A stretch of 13,961 bases of DNA from CAYXRK01 sp964467615 (lineage in GTDB: Bacteria; Hydrogenedentota; Hydrogenedentia; Hydrogenedentales; GCA-2746185): assembly GCA_964467615.1 (NCBI GenBank), contig CAYXRK010000124.1:1-13961 (forward strand), written 5' to 3'. Positions within the stretch are counted from its first letter, which is position 1. Each line of letters starts with the position of its first letter. Below are positions 1 to 7,156 of this stretch, in pieces. The translations under genes were made by a program, and so were the position numbers. Under the pieces are notes generated by a model. It did not search any database, was not told the origin of the DNA, and saw only the letters and a list, made by a program, of their open reading frames with translations.

Positions 1-948
1 CGCGACGAGGACGCGCCGGTGATTCATCTCCCGTTGTTTTTGCCCGCTCAGGCGAAGGGCCCCGCACCGATTTTTCTTGCCGTCAACCGCTGCGGCAATC
101 ACCGTGTGCATCCATTTCCAGGCATCGCGATCCAGGAAGGCGTCTACCGCCCGAAAGAATGCGAGGGCGATCAGGAAGCGGCGCGCGGCGCAGAGGCGGA
201 TTTCTGGTGCGTCGAGTACCTCATCCAGCGCGGCTACGGCTTCGCGACGTTTCAGGACAGCGATATCGACCCCGATAAGGACGATTTTACGGACGGCGTC
301 CACGCGTACTTCAAGGACGTGCCCGGACCGCAGGAGTCGCGCTGGGGGACCATCGCGGCATGGGCCTGGGGCATCTCGCGGAGTATCGAGTACCTGGCTG
401 CGGACAAGGACATCGACGCGCAGCGCATCTGCGTGACGGGGCACTCGAGACGCGGCAAAACGGCGCTGCTCGCCGCGGCGATGGACGAGCGGATCGCCCT
501 CGTCGTGCCGCACCAGTCCGGGACCGGCGGCATGGCGCTCAGCCGCGGCAACGATCAGGAAACCGTCGAGCGTATCAACCGCGTGTTTCCGCACTGGTTC
601 AACGACACGTTCATAAAATTCAACGATAACGAATCGCGCCTGCCCATCGATCAGCATTTGTTGGTCGCGCTCGTCGCGCCGCGGCCGTTGCTCGACACTG
701 CGGGCCTGCAGGACACCTGGGCGAACTACGAGAGCGGCTTGCGCAATCTCAAGGCGGCGGACGCGGTGCACCAATTCCTCGGCGAGAAAGGGTTGGTCGG
801 CGAGGGTGTGTTGACGAATACGCAAATAACGAGTGAGAATTCCGGAGCGATTCTTCAATACCGGCTCGACACCAAACACACCATGAATCAGGATTACTGG
901 AAAGCGATCTTGGACTTCGCGGACATCCAGCTACCCAAAGCCAAGTAG
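1..948 (+). CDS. CE15-type glucuronoyl esterase-like hydrolase, 5'-partial
   Basis: The frame is open to the window edge, so the N-terminus, including any signal peptide, is missing. The GTG at position 19 is only an internal valine; residues here are numbered from it. The alpha/beta-hydrolase fold is indicated by a nucleophile elbow GHSRRGK with Ser143, the stretch GTIAAWAWGISRSIEYL just before it, HQSGTGG after it, LPIDQHLLVALVAPRP near residue 220, and a late His287 in TKHTMNQDYW. This order matches carbohydrate esterase family 15, which cleaves the ester between lignin alcohols and glucuronic acid on xylan. The usual CE15 catalytic Glu, 23 residues after the Ser, is Gln166 here; Asp232, in LQDTWAN after the PRP strand, could be the acid. 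The true substrate is unknown, and some relatives are annotated only as acetylxylan esterase or hypothetical. The gene converges on the toxin/antitoxin pair, with a hairpin over its TAG stop. Confidence 0.8.
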   Translation, partial: RDEDAPVIHLPLFLPAQAKGPAPIFLAVNRCGNHRVHPFPGIAIQEGVYRPKECEGDQEAARGAEADFWCVEYLIQRGYGFATFQDSDIDPDKDDFTDGVHAYFKDVPGPQESRWGTIAAWAWGISRSIEYLAADKDIDAQRICVTGHSRRGKTALLAAAMDERIALVVPHQSGTGGMALSRGNDQETVERINRVFPHWFNDTFIKFNDNESRLPIDQHLLVALVAPRPLLDTAGLQDTWANYESGLRNLKAADAVHQFLGEKGLVGEGVLTNTQITSENSGAILQYRLDTKHTMNQDYWKAILDFADIQLPKAK

Positions 949-962
949 CGCGGCGCTACTTG
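942..962. terminator. Perfect 9-bp hairpin between convergent genes, probable bidirectional terminator
   Basis: The arms CAAGTAGCG (942-950) and CGCTACTTG (954-962) are exact reverse complements around a 3-nt loop CGG. The left arm contains the TAG stop of the CE15-like gene (946-948). The right arm contains the stop of the minus-strand PIN toxin (956-958). There is no clear T tract on the plus side; on the minus side a short T-containing stretch (TTGGCTTTGGG) follows. The position fits a shared terminator or a block to convergent transcription, but the lack of a good U tract leaves this uncertain. Confidence 0.5.
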
Positions 963-1357
963 AACTCGATCGTGAAACCGGCTTGCTCGAAGTGACGGTC
1001 CGCGGTGAGCGCGTGCGCAATCCCGCGATCGCGCATCACGACGAAGGAGATGCAATCCGTGAGGGACCAGGATTTGTCATGGTAGTCCTGATACAGGGTC
1101 ATCCCCTCCACGTAAAGATCGACCGACGGCGGCACAACTTCAAACCGTTTGTTAGTCAATAGCTCGTTGTAGAAATTTATCCATTTCCGCCGGAACGGAG
1201 GACGAGACATTGAACTCGACGCCTCGGTGATTATCCAGGCGGTCGTAACTAGATCCGTATCGAACTCGTCAATCAGATAGTTGGCTTGTTCGTGATGTCC
1301 TTCGCTCGGCGAAAGAAGGGCGATCAGATAGAACGTGTCAACGAAACAAACTCTCAT
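956..1357 (-). CDS. PIN-domain toxin (VapC-like RNase)
   Basis: The protein has 133 residues, the usual size for a VapC-type PIN nuclease. The acidic metal-binding set is visible: Asp7 in CFVDTFYLIALL, Glu45 in TTAWIITEASSS, Asp101 in SWSLTDCISFVVM, and Asp120 in HALTADRHFEQAGF. PIN toxins are Mg-dependent RNases that cut tRNA, rRNA or mRNA and are held inactive by the antitoxin encoded just upstream. Its ATG overlaps the antitoxin TGA by 4 nt (ATGA), so translation is probably coupled. It is chromosomal in context, with metabolic genes on both sides. All active-site residues appear intact, so it may be active. The target RNA cannot be told from sequence. Confidence 0.85.
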   Translation of the reverse strand: MRVCFVDTFYLIALLSPSEGHHEQANYLIDEFDTDLVTTAWIITEASSSMSRPPFRRKWINFYNELLTNKRFEVVPPSVDLYVEGMTLYQDYHDKSWSLTDCISFVVMRDRGIAHALTADRHFEQAGFTIEFK

Positions 1358-1587
1358 TGCCGCTTCGGGGTTCCATATAGATAGTGATCGTGATTCAGAG
1401 CGTAATCAGGCGGGAGCCCGTCGCAACAGCCGGCATACTTTCGAAGCGTTGCCCGAAGTTTCAATATCTCGGGATCAACGCCACTATCGTCTTGAACAAT
1501 ATCGATCCGCGCCACCGCCCCTTCGGGCAAATCGACGGGTTCGTCTGGAACAACGACGCCGTTTTTCACTTTTCCTAGAAACGTCAT
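1354..1587 (-). CDS. Antitoxin partner of the PIN toxin (AF2212/DUF104-like)
   Basis: This 77-residue protein is encoded directly upstream of the PIN toxin and overlaps it by 4 nt. The N-terminal half (GKVKNGVVVPDEPVDLPEG then ARIDIV) is the short beta-rich pattern of AF2212-like (DUF104) antitoxins, which commonly pair with PIN toxins. The C-terminal half is more helical, with PEILKLRATLRKYAG, and ends in a Tyr/Pro-rich tail that could wrap the toxin groove. The order antitoxin then toxin is the standard one. The start is ATG at 1587; a weak purine-rich GTGAGAA lies upstream. Family assignment rests on the N-terminal pattern and the context. Confidence 0.75.
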   Translation of the reverse strand: MTFLGKVKNGVVVPDEPVDLPEGAVARIDIVQDDSGVDPEILKLRATLRKYAGCCDGLPPDYALNHDHYLYGTPKRQ

Positions 1588-1615
1588 GACTAATTCTCAC
1601 TGTATGCTGCGTTCA

Positions 1616-1634
1616 ATTATATAACATGCGCATG
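1616..1634 (-). promoter_or_regulatory. Candidate promoter -10 and operator palindrome of the toxin/antitoxin operon
   Basis: Read on the minus strand, positions 1621-1616 are TATAAT, a perfect sigma70-type -10 box. They lie 28 bases upstream of the antitoxin ATG, so transcription would start about 20 nt before the start codon. Immediately upstream, 1625-1634 is the perfect 10-bp palindrome CATGCGCATG, which would sit in the -10/-35 spacer. Toxin/antitoxin operons are usually autorepressed through palindromes at this location. I see no good -35 hexamer, so the promoter call is moderate. Confidence 0.4.
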
Positions 1635-1722
1635 GTGCTCGGTGACGGAACTACAATCACGGTTTCCCGCGAGGGCCAGCTCAGCGGTACAATTGTGAGA
1701 TCCGATTGGTTTTCGCGTTAGT

Positions 1723-1729
1723 GGAGGGG
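1723..1729 (+). promoter_or_regulatory. Possible ribosome binding site of gpmI
   Basis: GGAGGGG lies 13 nt before the ATG at 1743, somewhat further than the usual 5-9 nt. A TAG stop in the gpmI frame at 1719-1721 rules out a start further upstream, so this motif supports the ATG at 1743. The 155-bp divergent spacer also holds two TACAAT hexamers (1652-1657 and 1688-1693) that could be -10 boxes for gpmI, but neither has a convincing -35. Confidence 0.45.
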
Positions 1730-1742
1730 TCCCAGATCCGCC

Positions 1743-3380
1743 ATGCCGCAGTATCGCTTACAACCGCTCGAAGGGTACCGCGCGTTTCCAGGGCCGGTCG
1801 TATGCGTCATTATGGATGGCGTCGGCATCGGCAATCGGGACGAGTCGGACGGCGTTTTTCTAGCGCACACGCCCGTGCTGGATCGGCTGTTTCTCGATAC
1901 GATGTTTACTCAGCTTAAGGCGCACGGTGCGGCAGTCGGCATGCCCAGCGACTCGGACATGGGTAATTCCGAGGTCGGCCACAACACGCTGGGCGCGGGC
2001 CGCGTGTTTGAGCAGGGGGCCAGCCTCGTCAACCGCGCGATCGAATCCGGCGCGTTGTTCGAGGGCGAAACGTGGCGGACCTTGACGACGCAAGCCGCGA
2101 ACGGGGGCACGATCCATTTCATCGGCCTGCTGTCGGACGGCAACGTCCATAGCCATATCCGCCACCTGCTGGCGATGCTCGATCGGTGTGCGAACGAAGG
2201 CGCGAAGCGCGTACGCCTACACGTATTGGCCGACGGGCGCGACGTCGGCGAGCGGTCTATATTGGGCTATCTCGATCAGCTCAACGAGAAGCTTGCGGAG
2301 TTGAACACCGCAGGCCGCGACTACCGCGTCGCGTCCGGTGGCGGCCGCATGAATGTCACGATGGACCGCTACCAGGCGGACTGGAGGATCGTCGAACGCG
2401 GCTGGAAAGCGCACGTGCTCGGCGACGCGCGGCAGTTCGCATCGGTGGAAGAAGCGGTGCAGACGTTTTATAGCGAAGACCCGACGATGACCGATCAGTA
2501 TATGGACGCGTTCGTCGTCACGGAAAATGGAGGGCCCGTCGGCACGATCGAGGACGGCGACGGCGTCGTACTGTTCAACTTCCGAGGGGATCGCGCGATT
2601 GAACTGGCGCAAGCGTTCGAAGACGAAGCGTTCGACCACTTCGATCGCGTCCGGCGTCCGAGCGTGTTCTTCGCGGGGATGATAGAATACGACGGTGACC
2701 TGCACGTGCCCAAGCACTACCTCGTCGAACCGCCGCAGATTGACGGATCCATCGGGCAATACCTCTGCGGATCGGGCGTTACTTCGTATGCGATCTCGGA
2801 GACGCAGAAATACGGCCACGTAACATACTTCTGGAACGGCAACAACTCGGGATACATCGACGCGGGCCTCGAAAAATACGTCGAGATTAAATCCGATCTC
2901 GTCCCCTTCGATCAGCGGCCCTGGATGAAAGCGGCCGAGATCACCGATGCCGTTATCGAGGCCATCGCAGGTGGGCAGCACAAATTCATTCGCCTGAACT
3001 ATCCCAACGGCGACATGGTCGGCCACACGGGAAAGACAGCGGCGATACGCGTTTCCGTCGAAGCGGTGGACCTCGGTCTTTCACGCACGCTTCCCGCACT
3101 CGAGAAGGCCAAGGGTGTCGCGGTGGTCCTCGCGGACCACGGCAACGCGGACCTCATGTTCACCGTGAAAGACGGGCGCCGCGAGCCAATGGTGGCGCAT
3201 ACGCTCAACCCCGTACCCTTTATCATCAAGGACTATTCCGGCACGGACCAGTTCCGCATGGGCGCCACGGGGGCGGACGAAACACCGGGCCTCGCGAACG
3301 TCGCGGCGACCCTGCTCAACTTGCTGGGGTTCGCCGCGCCCGAGGATTACGCGCCATCTCTGATCGCGCTCAAAGCGTAG
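1743..3380 (+). CDS. gpmI: 2,3-bisphosphoglycerate-independent phosphoglycerate mutase
   Basis: This enzyme interconverts 3- and 2-phosphoglycerate in glycolysis and gluconeogenesis through a phosphoserine intermediate, using Mn or similar metals. The motifs of the alkaline-phosphatase superfamily are in order: VIMDGVGIGN with metal ligand Asp25, the catalytic Ser76 in SDMGNSEVGHNTLGAG, SDGNVHSH (131-138), LADGRDV (163-168), VTMDRYQADW, NFRGDRA (279-285), NYPNGDMVGHTG (419-430), LADHGNAD (463-470) and AHTLNPVPF (485-493). At 545 residues it is longer than the roughly 510-residue Bacillus/E. coli form. The segment YGHVTYFWNGNNSGYID resembles the plant and trypanosome type. The first usable start after an in-frame stop at 1719 is the ATG at 1743. 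The next gene begins about 50 nt downstream on the same strand. Confidence 0.95.
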   Translation: MPQYRLQPLEGYRAFPGPVVCVIMDGVGIGNRDESDGVFLAHTPVLDRLFLDTMFTQLKAHGAAVGMPSDSDMGNSEVGHNTLGAGRVFEQGASLVNRAIESGALFEGETWRTLTTQAANGGTIHFIGLLSDGNVHSHIRHLLAMLDRCANEGAKRVRLHVLADGRDVGERSILGYLDQLNEKLAELNTAGRDYRVASGGGRMNVTMDRYQADWRIVERGWKAHVLGDARQFASVEEAVQTFYSEDPTMTDQYMDAFVVTENGGPVGTIEDGDGVVLFNFRGDRAIELAQAFEDEAFDHFDRVRRPSVFFAGMIEYDGDLHVPKHYLVEPPQIDGSIGQYLCGSGVTSYAISETQKYGHVTYFWNGNNSGYIDAGLEKYVEIKSDLVPFDQRPWMKAAEITDAVIEAIAGGQHKFIRLNYPNGDMVGHTGKTAAIRVSVEAVDLGLSRTLPALEKAKGVAVVLADHGNADLMFTVKDGRREPMVAHTLNPVPFIIKDYSGTDQFRMGATGADETPGLANVAATLLNLLGFAAPEDYAPSLIALKA

Positions 3381-3411
3381 ACGTCGCGGGGCACAGCGCG
3401 CTCGCGTACGC

Positions 3412-3432
3412 CGCCCTCGCGGGCGCGATTTT
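3412..3432 (+). terminator. Weak terminator-like hairpin after gpmI
   Basis: CGCCC (3412-3416) and GGGCG (3421-3425) can pair around a TCGC loop, followed by CGA and four T residues (3429-3432). This could attenuate transcription after gpmI. In such GC-rich DNA it may equally be chance, since the same bases may encode the first membrane helix of the next protein. Confidence 0.2.
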
Positions 3433-5098
3433 GTCCATCTACGCGCCTTCGCTACGTTACGGGTTCGTGAATTACGACGACCCGCACTACGTCATCAACA
3501 ACTACTCCTTGCATCAAGGCCTAACGTGGGAGGGCATCGGCTGGGCGTTCACGACCGGCTACGCCGAAAATTGGCACCCGTTGACGTGGGTGTCGCACAT
3601 GATCGATTTCAGCCTCTACGGCATGAACCCCGCCGCGTTCCGATTGACGAACGTGTTGCTGCACACGGTAAGCAGCATCGTGTTGTTCGTTGCGTTGCGC
3701 GCGATGACCAACGCGCCGGGCCGCAGCTTCCTGGTCGCGGCATTGTTCGCCGTACACCCGCTGCACGTCGAGTCGGTCGTGTGGATCGCGGAACGAAAGG
3801 ACGCACTCTCCGGCCTGTTTTGGATGTTGACGCTCGCGGCATACGCGTACTACGTCCGAAAGCGCGGGGCCGCGCGCTACGCGCTTTTGGCAACGACCTT
3901 CGCGCTGGGACTCATGGCGAAGCCAATGCTGGTCACGCTACCGTGCGTGCTCCTGCTGCTGGACTATTGGCCGCTCGACCGAATCCGCGATAGGCGTTCG
4001 TTGGCCATTGGGATCGTCGAGAAGCTACCGCTTTTTGTGTTGTCTATCGCCGATTCGGTAGTGACCTGGCTCGTGCAGGACGCCGGCGGCACGATGAAAT
4101 CGGCTTCCGTATTGCCATGGGCGGACCGGTTCGCGAACGCCGCCGTTGCCTACGCCGCGTATATCACAAAGGCCATCTATCCGTTCGAGCTTGCGGTCTT
4201 GTATCCGCACCGCGTCGGTGCGATTCCGATGTCCATTGTCGCGCTAAGCGCCAGCATGATTGTCATTGTTTCGACAGCGAGCGTCCTTCTGCTTCGCCGC
4301 GCGCCGTGGTTCGCCGTCGGCTGGTTCTGGTATTTCGTCGCACTGGTGCCGGTCATCGGATTGATTCAGGTAGGCGATCAGGCGATAGCGGACCGATACA
4401 CGTACATTCCCTTGATCGGACTGTTCATTGCGGTTGTTTGGGGATTGCATCGGTTGCTTTCGATGCCTATCGTGCAAGAACCGGCACTGAACAAAGGTGA
4501 ACTAGGATCAATCGGAGTGCGCGTGTTCGTGATCGCCCTGCTGGTCCTTCTCACTGTGCAAGCCCGCGTGCAGGTCGGCTACTGGCGCGACAGCATCACG
4601 CTATTCGAGCGGTGCATCGAAGTGACGAAGACGAACGGCCCCGCGCACAACAATCTTGGGCGGGCCTATCACGACGGGGGCGATCTTGAAAAAGCGCGCA
4701 TCCATTACCAGCAAGCGCTGGTCGATTCACCGGGCTTGGTTATCGCGCTGAATAACCTTGGGCTGCTCGAACTTGCTCAAGGAAACACGGACGAGGCGCT
4801 GCGTCTACTGGAACAAGTCGCCACTCTGCAACCGCGCGACCACCGCCCGCAGCTAAACCTCGGTATCGTAAACGCTATGCGCGGCCAGGACGAGGCGGCC
4901 GAACGCTGGTTCCGCGAGGCCCTCGATATCGCACCGGACTTTCCCGCCACGCGGTACAGCTACGGCGTATTCCTATTGGAGCGAGGCCGGGCGACCGAGG
5001 CCATCTTGCAATTCGAACACGCTTTGAAAGTCCAACCGGACCACGCGGACACGCTAGCCGCCCTAGAACGCGCGAAAACCGCTGCTGAGACGCATTGA
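3431..5098 (+). CDS. TMTC-like multi-pass membrane protein with C-terminal TPR repeats
   Basis: The N-terminal part is a polytopic GT-C-like membrane region resembling the eukaryotic TMTC O-mannosyltransferases and many bacterial TPR membrane proteins. Signature stretches are FVNYDDPHYV (residues 12-21), NWHPLTWVSHMIDF (47-60), HPLHVESVVWIAERKD (109-124), LMAKPMLVTLP (161-171) and DRYTYIPLIG (321-330). The acidic pair in NYDD is where GT-C enzymes place their catalytic Asp. Several hydrophobic helices follow up to about residue 380. Residues 403-550 form four to five TPRs (for example AHNNLGRAYHDGGDLEKARI), likely a protein-docking domain. The only canonical start is TTG 3431, but a hydrophobic segment that fits the family's first TM helix is encoded in frame upstream (about 3395-3445), so the N-terminus is unresolved. 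Acceptor and donor are unknown. The stop abuts the stop of the minus-strand gene. Confidence 0.8.
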   Translation: MSIYAPSLRYGFVNYDDPHYVINNYSLHQGLTWEGIGWAFTTGYAENWHPLTWVSHMIDFSLYGMNPAAFRLTNVLLHTVSSIVLFVALRAMTNAPGRSFLVAALFAVHPLHVESVVWIAERKDALSGLFWMLTLAAYAYYVRKRGAARYALLATTFALGLMAKPMLVTLPCVLLLLDYWPLDRIRDRRSLAIGIVEKLPLFVLSIADSVVTWLVQDAGGTMKSASVLPWADRFANAAVAYAAYITKAIYPFELAVLYPHRVGAIPMSIVALSASMIVIVSTASVLLLRRAPWFAVGWFWYFVALVPVIGLIQVGDQAIADRYTYIPLIGLFIAVVWGLHRLLSMPIVQEPALNKGELGSIGVRVFVIALLVLLTVQARVQVGYWRDSITLFERCIEVTKTNGPAHNNLGRAYHDGGDLEKARIHYQQALVDSPGLVIALNNLGLLELAQGNTDEALRLLEQVATLQPRDHRPQLNLGIVNAMRGQDEAAERWFREALDIAPDFPATRYSYGVFLLERGRATEAILQFEHALKVQPDHADTLAALERAKTAAETH

Positions 5099-6736
5099 TC
5101 ACTCGATCCAGCCGATTCGTCCCATTCGCTCGGCCGAATACGGCGGCAACGTCGTCAATCGCGTGTCCTCGAACGGCCCGCCGACGGTGAAGTGGTACAT
5201 CGACTGATATCGCTTTCCCTCGAAGCCGAAGACTTCGTGTACTGGGTCGTCGAAGTAGCACCCGATTCCCGTCGCGCGCAGGCCGGCCGCCTCGGCTTCG
5301 AGATACAGAATCTGCCCGATGAAGCCCGCCTCCCAGAACAATCGCCGATACTGCGCCGCGCCCTGCTCGCGGATCGGCCCCTCGAATTTCGCGATCATCC
5401 CTAGGCTGAACGCGCCCATGCCCGCGATCTCCTGCGTGCAACTGATCTGCGCCGCGAGCCCGCGGCAGTCTCCCTCCTCGATGCGGTAGAGATGAAGCCC
5501 GACCGGACAGCCTTCCGCGCGGATCCATGCGCGGTCCCGCCGCATGGCCTCGCGAAGCGACATTTCCTGTTCATGATCGCGCACCAGGAAATATAGGCCA
5601 GGGCGCAATCCTCGAACGCGATGCACGAACAACGCCAGATGCACCAGCGGGCGGCCGGGAAACGCCGTAAACAAATCGGGCGCGGATTCCGGAATAGTCC
5701 TGCCGAGCATCCGATAGAACGCCTCGACGCCCAGGTCCGACTCCCCGTCCATCGCCACGGCGCTACGCCGCTGTTTCGCGATCGCGCGCAACGATAGCGG
5801 GCAATCGTGGTTTCCCAAGATCGCGGAATCCCATTGCGGGACATTCTCGTGGCGCGACGCACTCTGTGTGTGCGAGCGGCGTGTTGCGCTCGCGACGGCG
5901 TCGATGATCGACCATTGAACATGGTCTGCGCTCAATACGTTCGGCCTGCCCTCGAAGTCGAGTGAGGCCGCGATGGAACCGAAGTCAATTTCCGGATCTA
6001 CGCCGACAACTTCGGCCCTCGCATCGACCAACAGCAAACACTCCGCATGTTCTGGTTCCTCGGCGTGAAACTCCGAATGACGGCCCAGGCCCAGCAGTTT
6101 TTCGGCGAGATCGTCCGGCGCCTCGTCCAATCGGCGCGTCCGCCAACCAAGCGCCCGCGCGGCGAATGCCAAGGCGGCGATCGCGTGGCCAGTGTCGTGC
6201 TGACAATACCGGAATGCACGCTCGCCGTACTTCCACGCCTCGCGCCAGAAGACCGACGCCAACCCTACGAGAAACACGCCCTCCGATAATTCGGCGTGAG
6301 TACGCGCGCGGCGCTCGAGCGCGTGATCATCCGGCGCGTAGTGCCACAGCGCGGCCTCGTCCGACAACCCAGTCAGCGCGCCCACCAACACGTATGCCTC
6401 CGTCGGGTGCAGGTTCCCGCTCGAGGGATTGCACCGCAACGCCCAGCGCGATCCTTGGTACTCCTTCCAAGCGGATATCGCCATCGAGCACTCAAAAAAC
6501 ACCGAGAACGACTCCAGCGTCAGCGGCAACGCCGGCGGCGGTTCGCGGTACAGCGATTCGTATGACGGTGTGACGTCATTGGCGACAAGTGGAAGGAGAA
6601 AGCGCTTCGCGCCCGCGTAGCGCCTGAACGGATCCGGCTGGTTGGCCCAATCGAGATACCCCATCGATCGTGCGTAGCGATTGAAATGGTGCTTTGTCGC
6701 CTCGTGATACGCCAGCGCGATTTCTTCGTTCGTCAT
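5099..6736 (-). CDS. SagB-type / nitroreductase-like protein with two related halves
   Basis: This 545-residue protein looks like an FMN-dependent nitroreductase-fold protein of the SagB/ThcOx type, roughly double the size of a single domain. The first half has PSSGNLHPTEAYVL (around 104-117), equivalent to the SagB substrate/FMN loop, and the helix AFRYCQHDTGHAIAALAFAARALGW (174-198). The second half has a RRSAVAMDGE motif (323-332) typical of the nitroreductase N-terminus, SCTQEIAGMGAF (432-443), and GFIGQILYLEAEAAGLRATGIG (471-492), which parallels the helix of the first half. SagB enzymes oxidise azolines in thiazole/oxazole peptides, but no precursor peptide, YcaO or protease gene is near, so the substrate is unknown. 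ATG 6736 is chosen because the family-like sequence begins there; a GTG at 6835 adds 33 Arg-rich residues of no clear family character. No good Shine-Dalgarno motif is seen. Confidence 0.75.
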   Translation of the reverse strand: MTNEEIALAYHEATKHHFNRYARSMGYLDWANQPDPFRRYAGAKRFLLPLVANDVTPSYESLYREPPPALPLTLESFSVFFECSMAISAWKEYQGSRWALRCNPSSGNLHPTEAYVLVGALTGLSDEAALWHYAPDDHALERRARTHAELSEGVFLVGLASVFWREAWKYGERAFRYCQHDTGHAIAALAFAARALGWRTRRLDEAPDDLAEKLLGLGRHSEFHAEEPEHAECLLLVDARAEVVGVDPEIDFGSIAASLDFEGRPNVLSADHVQWSIIDAVASATRRSHTQSASRHENVPQWDSAILGNHDCPLSLRAIAKQRRSAVAMDGESDLGVEAFYRMLGRTIPESAPDLFTAFPGRPLVHLALFVHRVRGLRPGLYFLVRDHEQEMSLREAMRRDRAWIRAEGCPVGLHLYRIEEGDCRGLAAQISCTQEIAGMGAFSLGMIAKFEGPIREQGAAQYRRLFWEAGFIGQILYLEAEAAGLRATGIGCYFDDPVHEVFGFEGKRYQSMYHFTVGGPFEDTRLTTLPPYSAERMGRIGWIE

Positions 6737-6894
6737 AGTGGGCACAGTATCGCACGGCCCATCGCGACGCCGTCTCAACTGATTCCTCGGCCGGTCGAGC
6801 GAGCTATCGCACGTCGCGCCAATTCCACCGCGCACGCCAAAATTGATAGACTATTCGCGGCGGCGATCGGTGAGTCGACGGGGGGGGCGAAATC

Positions 6895-7092
6895 ATGGTT
6901 TTTGTAAGAACGTTTAAGGGGTATGAAGACCGCACGGCCGAACTCGACCGTGCCGTGAACGATTGGATAGTCGAGGCCAGCGTCGAAATCGTCGACATCA
7001 AATGCTCGATGAGTCACGAAGCCGGCAGCCGCGCCAATTCGGGCGACCTGATTTACGCCGTGCTGTACCGGGCAAACCAACCGAAGCCCTGA
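6895..7092 (+). CDS. Small Cse60-like hypothetical protein
   Basis: This 65-residue protein has no membrane helix or signal peptide. The pattern VRTFKGYEDRTAELDRAVNDW, then VEIVDIKCSMS, then DLIYAVLYRA, suggests a compact strand-helix-strand-strand fold. It recalls the small Cse60-like proteins named after a Bacillus sporulation-expressed gene, whose biochemical role I do not know. The ATG at 6895 follows a run of eight G residues (6880-6887) about 8 nt upstream that may serve as the ribosome binding site. It is transcribed divergently from the SagB-like gene and lies 64 nt before the glycosyltransferase, so it could be the first gene of that operon. Function is unassigned. Confidence 0.65.
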   Translation: MVFVRTFKGYEDRTAELDRAVNDWIVEASVEIVDIKCSMSHEAGSRANSGDLIYAVLYRANQPKP

Positions 7093-7156
7093 TTGGCGAT
7101 ATCGGGAGCGGCCGCCTCTTCCGCGAAGGGACCCTTCTCCGATCTCGTGAGACCTA

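Noticed and set aside
1652..1693. Two TACAAT hexamers as gpmI promoters
   Set aside because: No -35 element at suitable spacing for either; kept only as a remark in the gpmI upstream entry.
2217..3026. Long minus-strand open frame of 269 codons opposite gpmI
   Set aside because: It lies wholly antisense to a confidently identified gene, and its sequence shows no recognisable domain; long antisense frames are common in GC-rich coding DNA.
6737..6835. N-terminal extension of the SagB-like protein from a GTG at 6835
   Set aside because: The extra 33 residues are Arg-rich with no family character, and the ATG at 6736 begins the recognisable sequence.
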